DNA of 5,805 nucleotides. It comes from CAWVWF01 sp963933885 (GTDB taxonomy: Bacteria > Bacteroidota > Bacteroidia > Flavobacteriales_C > GCA-002722245). Below the pieces are notes generated by a model. The model searched no databases, was not told the origin of the DNA, and saw only the letters and a program-made list of their open reading frames with translations. Made by a program: the position numbers and the translations under genes. How positions within the stretch are numbered: the first letter of the stretch is position 1; each line of letters begins with the position of its first letter. Below are positions 1 to 5,303 of the stretch, in pieces. Location: NCBI GenBank assembly GCA_963933885.1, contig CAWVWF010000197.1:1-5805 (forward strand). Reading direction: 5' to 3'.

Positions 1-36
1 TCCAAACTTTTGATTCAATTGAAAATAATAAGAGAC

Positions 37-135
37 GTCTAGATTCCCGCCTTCGCGAGAATGACAAGTTTTGATAAAAAATTTCTAGCACAAACAAACA
101 AACCTTGTCATTCTCGCGAAGGCGGGAATCTAGAC
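37..135. repeat. REPIN-like inverted repeat, 32-bp perfect arms
   Basis: Bases 37-68 are the exact reverse complement of 104-135, giving a 32-bp perfect stem with a 35-base loop. Pairing resumes as 4 bp (70-73 with 99-102) after one mismatch. Each arm is itself an imperfect palindrome: ATTCCCGC at 43-50 faces GCGAGAAT at 55-62 across a CTTC loop, with one mismatch (C47/A58). Two inverted copies of a small hairpin around a short spacer is the layout of a REP doublet (REPIN/BIME). By my count 17 of 32 arm bases are G or C, well above the AT-rich surroundings. The core resembles the ATTCCCGC-GCGGGAAT class of dispersed bacterial repeats, as I recall it. No RAYT transposase lies in the window. 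The transcript could also act as a processing or termination hairpin. The inverted repeat is certain; the REPIN label is inference. Confidence 0.85.
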
Positions 136-434
136 ATTAAAGCTTTAGTGCTTAACATATTAACACTTTGTATTTCACTATAATTATTCGAAGAAGTGAT
201 TACGATGATACATTACGCGGCATACTTTAAATCTCCCTAAAAGCACAATAACTCGATATAAAGTAAAGTATGGAATTTCATGATTTATTGTAAATTCATT
301 CAGGATAGCAGTGTGCCCTCGCTGAAATAAAAAGTTATCGCTTGGAGCTTGTGCTATACAATTAAATAAAATCACTTACTTGATTAGTAAATACTACAAA
401 TAATATTACACTAACTAGCTAACCTAACTAACAT
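136..434. other. Intergenic stretch with no gene recognised
   Basis: Between the inverted repeat and the desaturase terminator I see no convincing gene. The longest open frame is minus-strand 184-375 (63 codons). It would need a GTG start, has no recognisable domain or signal peptide, and reads like chance coding. I see no tRNA cloverleaf or CRISPR-type repeat. The stretch is more base-balanced in 290-360 than the flanking AT-rich DNA. It may be decayed sequence or a leader for something left of the window. Confidence 0.5.
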
Positions 435-468
435 AAAAAAGCTCATGCTTCTTTCGAAACATGAGCTT
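435..468 (-). terminator. Rho-independent terminator of the desaturase gene
   Basis: AAGCTCATG at 439-447 pairs perfectly with CATGAGCTT at 460-468. After one mismatch, 3 more base pairs (449-451 with 456-458) close on a TTTC loop. Read on the minus strand, the stem is followed by an unbroken T run from A435-A440 of the plus strand. This is the classic intrinsic terminator layout. It lies about 20 bases past the desaturase stop codon. It is oriented for minus-strand transcripts and has no comparable T tract on the plus-strand side. Confidence 0.88.
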
Positions 469-488
469 ATATATAATCTTAATATATT

Positions 489-1406
489 CTAACCTTTTGC
501 TGCTTTAGCTTCCGCTTGCAATCTCTTTGCATCTTCCCAGTTCTTAGAATGCTTAATATAACTAGGCACAGGACGTAAATCCCAAATTAAACCTAAGAAA
601 GAAAGTGTTTTCAATAAGTAAAATGTAATATCAATTTCCCACCAGAAAAAACCTTGACGAGCTGAAGCTTGATAATAATGGTGATTATTATGCCATCCTT
701 CTCCCATTGTTACTAAAGCCAGTATAAAACTATTCCTAGATTCATCTCCAGTTTCATAGCGCTTACCTCCTATCATATGCATTAATGAATTGATTGAGAA
801 AGTTCCGTGAAACAAGATAACAGTACTAATGAAAAATCCAATTACTAAAGTTGGTAAACCTTTCGCAAAAAAGTCAACTCCAAATTCTCCTCCATTAACA
901 TAACCTCCTAAGAAGAATACTCCGAAAGCAGTAATTATTGCAGGAATCAAATGATTCTTATTTAACCAAACTAATTCTGGAAACTTAGCGAAATCTCTAA
1001 TTAAATCGTAATGTGTTTCTTTAAAATCTGGTCCGATAATCCAACCAATATGAGAATAAAAGAAACCATAAATTTTATTTGAATGTGGATCTGATGGTTT
1101 ATCACTATTCTTGTGATGAACTCGGTGTCCTGAAGCCCACCAAAGTGCTCCTTTCTGTACAGTAGTTTGTGCACAAAACGCAATTAAAAATTGAAAGAAT
1201 CGACTTGTACTATATGTTTTATGAGCGAAATACCTGTGATAACCACCAGTTACGAAGAACATTCTGGCGAAATACATAAACACTAACATAGCCCAGTCGA
1301 ACTTAGTCCCTAAACCAGACCAAAATAACAACAAAGGAGTCAAGTGCATCAAAACCATTTGAATTACACTTTTAAAAACCGGTTTATTTCTTTTCTCTGC
1401 TTCCAT
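489..1406 (-). CDS. Acyl-CoA (delta-9-type) fatty acid desaturase
   Basis: This is an integral-membrane di-iron desaturase that would introduce a cis double bond into a long-chain acyl chain, probably acyl-CoA, to adjust membrane fluidity. All three histidine boxes are present in the 305-residue product: HxxxxH at 57-62 (HRYFAH), HxxHH at 94-98 (HRVHH) and HxxHH at 239-243 (HNNHH). N206 and H210 have the N-x3-H spacing of the extra metal-site residues of mammalian stearoyl-CoA desaturase. Hydrophobic helices lie at about 14-33, 37-54, 153-172 and 183-203, as expected for a protein anchored in the inner membrane with its active site on the cytoplasmic face. The C-terminus is a short charged helix. 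Length is normal for bacterial members. The ATG start gives an intact N-terminus; no Shine-Dalgarno is present, as usual in Bacteroidota. It is followed by a strong terminator and appears monocistronic. Regiospecificity and the acyl carrier (CoA, ACP or lipid) cannot be read from sequence, so I give no symbol. Confidence 0.93.
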   Translation of the reverse strand: MEAEKRNKPVFKSVIQMVLMHLTPLLLFWSGLGTKFDWAMLVFMYFARMFFVTGGYHRYFAHKTYSTSRFFQFLIAFCAQTTVQKGALWWASGHRVHHKNSDKPSDPHSNKIYGFFYSHIGWIIGPDFKETHYDLIRDFAKFPELVWLNKNHLIPAIITAFGVFFLGGYVNGGEFGVDFFAKGLPTLVIGFFISTVILFHGTFSINSLMHMIGGKRYETGDESRNSFILALVTMGEGWHNNHHYYQASARQGFFWWEIDITFYLLKTLSFLGLIWDLRPVPSYIKHSKNWEDAKRLQAEAKAAKG

Positions 1407-1421
1407 CTAAAAGATTTTCTA

Positions 1422-1429
1422 CAAAAATA
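1422..1429 (-). promoter_or_regulatory. Candidate -7 box of the desaturase promoter
   Basis: The minus strand reads TATTTTTG, an exact match to the Bacteroidota -7 consensus TAnnTTTG, 15 bases before the desaturase ATG. That would give a very short leader. I could not find a -33 TTG at the usual 17-23 base spacing: the nearest TTG is 9 bases upstream and the next TTTG 31. This is therefore a motif match only, in AT-rich DNA where such matches arise by chance. Confidence 0.35.
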
Positions 1430-1552
1430 ACCCTTTTTCAATTACGAAGCAGATTTGAATCAAAGAATTTTACAACAATTACATGACATTTTGAAACTTT
1501 AACATGCTCTTAATTATCATGTGATTTTCAACATATACCCTACTGAAAGTTA

Positions 1553-1888
1553 TCACCTAATAACAGTATTGCTTTGATGAAACTTATCGATAATACAAGT
1601 GGTGCATTTATTTTCAACAATTGTGATTTCACCACTATAAACAGAGATCAATCGAGTTGAAGAAGAATTATCTATAGAATTAAAATACTTTTTTTGTTTG
1701 TACACCTGAAGTTGGTGAGCTCCTGGTTGCAATGCGTTTATTGAAATTTGATCACAAACTTCATATTCAATAGCATCGAGGTAAACCACGAATCTTGAAT
1801 AATCATGCATATTCAACTCTAGAACAGTTGAGGATTGTGAAACTCCTAAAAGAGGTGTTATAAATAATAAGGCTAGAACTGTTTTCAT
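1553..1888 (-). CDS. Small secreted protein of unknown function
   Basis: I do not recognise a specific family. The product has 111 residues from the first ATG (1886-1888). The frame opens 27 bases earlier, but only a TTG is there, and the ATG puts a clean signal peptide at the very start: a Lys at 2, then a hydrophobic core at about 3-15, with likely cleavage near G15-S17. The mature part alternates hydrophobic and polar residues like a small beta-sandwich. A segment at about 52-64 (LQPGAHQLQVY) resembles the 'L-x-G-x-h-x-l-x-V' strand pattern of the N-terminal beta domain of some Bacteroidota DUF4476 proteins, but no DUF4476 domain follows. There are three cysteines: C45 and a CTTC motif at C95-C98. 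If exported, the CxxC could form a disulfide or bind a ligand; this is speculation. The gene has its own possible promoter and no obvious terminator. The frame and signal peptide make it probably a real gene; its role is unknown. Confidence 0.72.
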   Translation of the reverse strand: MKTVLALLFITPLLGVSQSSTVLELNMHDYSRFVVYLDAIEYEVCDQISINALQPGAHQLQVYKQKKYFNSIDNSSSTRLISVYSGEITIVENKCTTCIIDKFHQSNTVIR

Positions 1889-1907
1889 GATGATCGATTT
1901 CCGAAAA

Positions 1908-1940
1908 CAAACCAATCATTATACCATAATATTATTCAAA
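1908..1940 (-). promoter_or_regulatory. Possible promoter of the small secreted protein gene
   Basis: On the minus strand TTTG (1940-1937) is followed after 21 bases by TTGGTTTG (1915-1908). The second element matches the Bacteroidota -7 box TAnnTTTG at all but one position, and the spacing is within the usual 17-23 bases. The box overlaps the TTG that would be the alternative, longer start, so transcription from here would force use of the ATG at 1886-1888. This is a weak call made by eye. Confidence 0.3.
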
Positions 1941-1942
1941 CA

Positions 1943-2050
1943 TTAAGAATTCTTTAATTCTAAAATTGCTTTAATTGAAGAAGTCAAAACCATCACTGCA
2001 CCTATCACTACAATATTCAAAATTATCAACCAAGTATAAGTAATTTCCAT
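1943..2050 (-). CDS. 35-residue single-pass membrane peptide
   Basis: A complete ATG-to-TAA frame encodes 35 residues. It starts MEITYTW, has one uninterrupted hydrophobic helix at about residues 7-24 (rich in Ile, Val and Leu, with a Gly-Ala pair at 17-18), and ends in a short amphipathic, charged tail (K27, E31, K33). It starts 9 bases after the stop of the cysteine-dioxygenase-family gene and has no promoter of its own that I can see, so it is probably cotranscribed with it. The short gap contains an A-rich run in mRNA sense (eight consecutive A residues spanning the upstream stop codon), a typical leader in this phylum. Small helices of this sort often serve as accessory subunits of membrane complexes, but no partner can be named and I recognise no family. 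The codon use, clean helix and tight spacing argue for a real gene; its shortness means chance cannot be excluded. Confidence 0.6.
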   Translation of the reverse strand: MEITYTWLIILNIVVIGAVMVLTSSIKAILELKNS

Positions 2051-2059
2051 AACTTTTTT

Positions 2060-2584
2060 TTATTTTATTAATGCTCCATTTATAAAGTAATAACTGATAT
2101 TAATATTTTCTACATCTGTCCCTACCTCACTTAAAACATTGTAAAAACTTATTGGGTAAGAATATAAATGCAATGATATCGCTCGTTCTTTTGAAGAATT
2201 CTTAATATTATACATCTGCTCCTTCGTTTGATGAACAAACAAATCATCTTTCTCAAGTTTCTTTGTTTCAACTTCTTCAGAAGAGCTGTTTACGTTTAAT
2301 GTGTTAAATTCTAAATCCCCTTTTAGAACTTTGATCCAACCTATCTGACCATTTAAATCGTGTAACATAGATGACTGACCTGGCTCCCAACAACAAACCA
2401 TTAACTCAAACGATTCAGTTTTTGAAATTAAATTACGGGTATAGGTGTCTTCATTCCAAAATAAAAAGTCTTTAATTTTCAAAGTATTTGTATCCAAGCT
2501 TTTCATTCCTTCTAAACATCTTTTTACATCCCTTTTATTTGGGTTTAAAAAGTTTAATAATTCACCTAAAGTTTCTAATTTCAT
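2060..2584 (-). CDS. Cysteine dioxygenase family protein, iron site degenerate
   Basis: The 174-residue cupin matches type I cysteine dioxygenase, which oxidises L-cysteine to cysteine sulfinate using a mononuclear iron held by three histidines. Recognisable landmarks: YTRNL at 48-52 (R50 corresponds to Arg60 of the rat enzyme, which holds the substrate carboxylate), SFELMVCCWEPGQSS at 58-72, the cupin motif-1 strand at 73-92, and SLHLYS at 137-142 (S137, H139 and Y141 equal the rat Ser153-His155-Tyr157 triad). Two iron ligands are missing. The usual HDH is H75-D76-L77, and the usual LHR-V-E-N is M124-Y125-N126-I-K-N, so only one of the three ligand histidines remains by my alignment. The codon for L77 is TTA, so the change is not a single-base error. 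The frame is otherwise open and of near-normal length. It may be catalytically dead, use another ligand (H118 lies nearby), or have a different substrate. The ATG at 2582-2584 is preceded by AAAA, with no Shine-Dalgarno. It is divergent from the transporter gene and followed closely by the membrane peptide. Confidence 0.8.
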   Translation of the reverse strand: MKLETLGELLNFLNPNKRDVKRCLEGMKSLDTNTLKIKDFLFWNEDTYTRNLISKTESFELMVCCWEPGQSSMLHDLNGQIGWIKVLKGDLEFNTLNVNSSSEEVETKKLEKDDLFVHQTKEQMYNIKNSSKERAISLHLYSYPISFYNVLSEVGTDVENINISYYFINGALIK

Positions 2585-2601
2585 TTTTCAGCTAGTTGAT
2601 A

Positions 2602-2613
2602 TACAAATTTGTA
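2602..2613. promoter_or_regulatory. 12-bp perfect palindrome in the divergent promoter region
   Basis: TACAAATTTGTA is a perfect dyad lying 18 bases before the start of the dioxygenase-family gene and about 100 bases before the transporter gene. Its centre (CAAATTTG) is one base from the -7 consensus TAnnTTTG on both strands, so it may be part of a promoter, an operator, or both. AT-rich palindromes of this length do occur by chance. No regulator gene is in the window to assign to it. Confidence 0.35.
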
Positions 2614-2687
2614 GATAAAATAATACGAGCGGAATGATATCGCTCAAATGAAAAGAAGACTTTTATCAGTTTGTTCTTCTTTCTTAA

Positions 2688-2695
2688 TATATTTG
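2688..2695 (+). promoter_or_regulatory. Candidate -7 box of the Nramp-family gene
   Basis: TATATTTG matches the Bacteroidota -7 consensus TAnnTTTG exactly and lies 16 bases before the ATG at 2712, predicting a leader of about 10 bases. A TTTG at 2670-2673 could be the -33 element, but the spacing of 14 bases is shorter than the usual 17-23. There is no Shine-Dalgarno before the ATG. Confidence 0.5.
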
Positions 2696-2711
2696 CAACA
2701 AATTTGAGCAC

Positions 2712-4094
2712 ATGATTAATAAGAATCTTTTAAAAACATTAGGACCTGGAATTCTGTTCGCATCAACTTGTATCGGTGTATCTCACCTTGTTCAAAGTAC
2801 AAGAGCTGGAGCCAACTATGGATTTAGTCTTGTAATAATGATTTTATTAGCAAACTTATTTAAGTACCCCTTTTTCGAATATGGTTCTAGGTATGCAAAT
2901 GCAACAGGAACCAGCTTAATTGATGGATACAGAAGATTGGGTAAATGGGCTATCAATCTATATGCTTTTATCACACTTGGAACAATGTTCCTTGTCACCT
3001 CTGCAGTTGTAGTTGTAACGAGTGGATTTATGAATAACTTATTTGGAATCTCTGAACTATTTAAAAGCTTAAACTTTCCTTTCCCTGATCTAGTAACACC
3101 TGCTCTATTACTTACAGTATGCTTCGGAATTCTAGCAGCAGGAAAATACAAAGTTTTAGATTCGTTGGTAAAAGTTATCGGTGGTGTTTTATTAATATCA
3201 ACTTTAATCGCCTTTACATTAAGCGTTTTAAAAGGAGGTGCTCCCCAAGTTGAAGGATTTGTCGCTCCGGATTGGTTAGATTTCAATTACAAAAACGGAT
3301 TGCACTTAGGATTTATCGTTGCTTTAATGGGATGGATGCCAACTGCTTTAGATTTATCTACGTGGAATAGTCTTTGGACAGTTGCTAGAATTAAGCAAAC
3401 AGGATACAAACCAACACTAAAAGAAACTTTATTTGATTTTAATTTCGGGTACATTGTCTCTGTAATCTTAGCAATTTGCTTTGTTACCCTTGGTGCCAAT
3501 TTAATGTATGGTACTGGAGAAACACTTCCTGCTAGTTCAGCTGCATTCTCAGGAAAAGTAGTTCAAATGTACACAACAACTATGGGTGATTGGAGTAAGT
3601 GGATTATAGGCCCTGCTGCTTTTAGTATAATGTTTGGAACTGCAATAGCTGTAATTGATGGTTATGCAAGATCATCTGAAAGAATTTTAGAAATTCTATT
3701 TGTAGAAAAGAAGAAGAAAAAAGTAGATATAGAGAATAGAAAGAGAGAATATATAATTTCTATTTTAGCACTATCAGTTGTAAGTTTCACTATTGGTTAT
3801 TTATTCGTTTATGACGAAAGCTCAAAAATAGCGATAAGTAATTCCCTAAATAATCTATTAGGAAATACAGATAAAGGAGCTACTATTGGAGGTTTTAAAT
3901 TCTTGGTTGATGTAGCTACTACGATCTCATTCATCGTTGCACCGATTGTAGCAATTATGAATTTCAGTTTGGTTCAAGAAAAATATATAGGAAAAGAATT
4001 TGTTCCACCTAAATGGGAAATCATATTAAGTTATGCTGGAATTATTTTCTTATCTGGATTCACAATCTTATTCTTAGTCTTTAAGTTTTTCTAA
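2712..4094 (+). CDS. Nramp-family transporter lacking the canonical metal motifs
   Basis: This 460-residue protein has the LeuT fold of Nramp (NRAMP/MntH) divalent-metal transporters, with about 11 hydrophobic helices (roughly 12-27, 37-55, 84-106, 128-143, 150-171, 197-213, 245-262, 298-316, 346-366, 397-419, 437-458). Helix 1 opens with LGPGILFAS and continues to RAGANYGF, where ordinary members have GPGF...DPGN...AGAxYGY. At the DPGN position this protein has G22-V-S-H25, and in helix 6 the usual MPH is M209-P210-T211. The aspartate and asparagine that bind metal in canonical Nramps, and the helix-6 histidine, are therefore absent. The pattern 'IGVSHLVQSTRAGA' together with 'GWMP...D(L/I)S.W.SLW' is, as I recall, shared by a separate bacterial clade labelled generically as Nramp. 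The substrate is thus uncertain: a divalent metal is the default guess, but the binding site must differ. A run of five lysines at 333-337 lies in a cytoplasmic loop. It sits in the inner membrane. Its stop codon overlaps that of the convergent small gene, and I see no terminator between them. I do not use mntH as symbol because the Mn/Fe site is missing. Confidence 0.85.
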   Translation: MINKNLLKTLGPGILFASTCIGVSHLVQSTRAGANYGFSLVIMILLANLFKYPFFEYGSRYANATGTSLIDGYRRLGKWAINLYAFITLGTMFLVTSAVVVVTSGFMNNLFGISELFKSLNFPFPDLVTPALLLTVCFGILAAGKYKVLDSLVKVIGGVLLISTLIAFTLSVLKGGAPQVEGFVAPDWLDFNYKNGLHLGFIVALMGWMPTALDLSTWNSLWTVARIKQTGYKPTLKETLFDFNFGYIVSVILAICFVTLGANLMYGTGETLPASSAAFSGKVVQMYTTTMGDWSKWIIGPAAFSIMFGTAIAVIDGYARSSERILEILFVEKKKKKVDIENRKREYIISILALSVVSFTIGYLFVYDESSKIAISNSLNNLLGNTDKGATIGGFKFLVDVATTISFIVAPIVAIMNFSLVQEKYIGKEFVPPKWEIILSYAGIIFLSGFTILFLVFKFF

Positions 4095-4282
4095 GAAAGA
4101 TCATCTATCACTTCGCTATCCTTCTTAATTTCTCCATAACTTTTTGGTAGACTACTAAGGATGAAAATTGAAATAACTGGAAGCACTAAACCTAAAGATC
4201 CCCAGCCTTGAATACTACGATTCTTTTTTTTCGCTAGATTCATGCAAAGGAGAATACTTGTAATCATAATGAAGTAATTCAT
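4091..4282 (-). CDS. Small two-helix membrane protein
   Basis: The 63-residue product has two hydrophobic helices, at about 3-16 and 28-45, joined by a basic loop with AKKKNRS (17-23) and followed by a charged tail (46-63, ending in DDLS). The arrangement 'AKKKxRS...W...LGLVLP' recalls a motif found in many small membrane proteins, where positive charges hold the loop on the cytoplasmic side; both ends would then face the periplasm. I recognise no named family. It starts 2 bases after the tsaD stop codon, so it is almost certainly translated from the aroE-tsaD message. Its TAG stop (minus strand 4093-4091) overlaps the TAA of the convergent transporter gene. The ATG at 4280-4282 is the natural start; later Met codons at 6 and 14 would destroy the first helix. 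Function is unknown, and cotranscription with tsaD does not by itself imply a role in tRNA modification. Confidence 0.7.
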   Translation of the reverse strand: MNYFIMITSILLCMNLAKKKNRSIQGWGSLGLVLPVISIFILSSLPKSYGEIKKDSEVIDDLS

Positions 4283-4284
4283 AA

Positions 4285-5301
4285 TTATATCTTCATCCTT
4301 GCATTTGCAGTAATACTAAGATCAACGAAATTATTTTGTTGGAACTTATGATATCCAACCACTCCAATCATGGCAGCATTATCAGTACAATATTCAAAAG
4401 CAGGAATAAATACCTCCCAACCTCTTTTAGTCTGTTCTGATAATCTACTTCTTAATTCAGAATTCGCACTTACACCTCCCGCAATTGCTACACGCCTAAT
4501 TCCTGTTTGTTTAACAGCATTATCCATTTTCTTAAATAAGATATCTAAGATTGTTTTTTGAACCGAAGCGCAAATATCATTTAAGTTTTCACTCACAAAA
4601 TCTGGATTCTTTTTAACCTCTCTTTGTAAGAAATATAATACAGCTGTTTTTAAACCACTAAAACTAAACTCTAGCTTACCAACCTTTGGATGAGGAAATG
4701 GAAACGCATAAGGATTCCCAAGCTTAGCATATTTATCGATTAAAGGTCCGCCAGGATAAGGAAGCCCCATTATCTTAGCTACTTTATCGAAAGCTTCACC
4801 AGCCGCATCATCTATCGTCTCTCCTATAACTTCCATCTCAGATGGAGAATTCACAACGACTAATTGCGTATGACCACCACTAACAGTTAAGCATAGAAAT
4901 GGAAATTCAGGAATTGGACTTCCATCTTTAATTAAATGTGCTAATATATGTGCTTCCATATGGTTCACCTCAATTAAAGGAATACCCAAAGCCATAGAAA
5001 AAGACTTAGCGAAAGACACACCTACTAAAAGTGACCCTAATAAACCTGGTCCACTCGTAAACGCAATAGCATTAATTTCCTCTTTTGATATTCCCGCTTT
5101 TTTCAAAGCTGAATCCACCACAGGGATAATATTTTTTTGATGTGCTCTAGAAGCCAATTCAGGAACAACACCACCAAATTCCTTGTGAACATCCTGAGTA
5201 GCTATTACATTACTCAAAACCTCTGTTCCTTTTAGAACCGCTGCAGAAGTATCATCACAAGATGATTCAATTGCTAATATAATTGGTTGTTCCAACTTCA
5301 T
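4285..5301 (-). CDS. tsaD: tRNA N6-adenosine threonylcarbamoyltransferase TsaD
   Basis: TsaD (YgjD/Kae1/Gcp family) transfers the threonylcarbamoyl group from threonylcarbamoyl-AMP to A37 of tRNAs that read ANN codons, forming t6A; in bacteria it acts with TsaB and TsaE in the cytosol. The 338-residue product has the full ASKHA fold and family length. Motifs in order: ILAIESSCDDT at 8-18; GGVVPELASRAH at 43-54; SGPGLLGSLLVG at 83-94; the metal-binding NHMEAH at 113-118 (H114, H118); SGGHTQ at 141-146; IDDAAGEAFDK at 163-173; PGGP at 183-186; FSFSGLKTA at 212-220; AGGVSANSELR at 274-284; and CTDNAAM at 305-311 with the metal ligand D307. Nothing essential is missing. It is second in a tight minus-strand run: its ATG lies 2 bases after the aroE stop and its own stop lies 2 bases before the next gene. 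TsaB and TsaE are not in the window. Identification is firm. Confidence 0.98.
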   Translation of the reverse strand: MKLEQPIILAIESSCDDTSAAVLKGTEVLSNVIATQDVHKEFGGVVPELASRAHQKNIIPVVDSALKKAGISKEEINAIAFTSGPGLLGSLLVGVSFAKSFSMALGIPLIEVNHMEAHILAHLIKDGSPIPEFPFLCLTVSGGHTQLVVVNSPSEMEVIGETIDDAAGEAFDKVAKIMGLPYPGGPLIDKYAKLGNPYAFPFPHPKVGKLEFSFSGLKTAVLYFLQREVKKNPDFVSENLNDICASVQKTILDILFKKMDNAVKQTGIRRVAIAGGVSANSELRSRLSEQTKRGWEVFIPAFEYCTDNAAMIGVVGYHKFQQNNFVDLSITANARMKI

Positions 5302-5303
5302 AT

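Noticed and set aside
184..375. 63-codon open frame on the minus strand
   Set aside because: It needs a GTG start, has no signal peptide, domain or gene-like neighbours, and the translation looks like chance coding. I leave the region as non-coding.
1001..1183. Minus-strand 60-codon frame inside the desaturase gene
   Set aside because: It overlaps the second histidine box of the desaturase in another frame and has no independent support.
1889..1915. Longer start (TTG) for the small secreted protein
   Set aside because: The TTG would add nine residues including Cys and Arg ahead of a signal peptide that is perfectly placed when starting at the ATG at 1886-1888. The TTG also overlaps a candidate -7 box.
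1945..1961. AT-only stem around the end of the 35-residue frame (AGAATT-CTTT-AATTCT) as a terminator
   Set aside because: The stem is six weak base pairs and no T tract follows it on the minus strand.
2172..2645. 13-base direct repeat AATGATATCGCTC at 2172-2184 and 2633-2645
   Set aside because: One copy lies in the SLHLYS coding region of the dioxygenase-family gene and the other in the promoter region. A single 13-base match in an AT-rich window of this size is close to chance expectation.
2816..3499. Two long minus-strand open frames inside the transporter gene
   Set aside because: They are antisense to a clearly conserved membrane protein and show no domain of their own; they are shadows of its codon use.
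4370..4561. Plus-strand 63-codon frame inside tsaD
   Set aside because: It is antisense to the conserved C-terminal metal-binding region of TsaD; no sign of a real gene.
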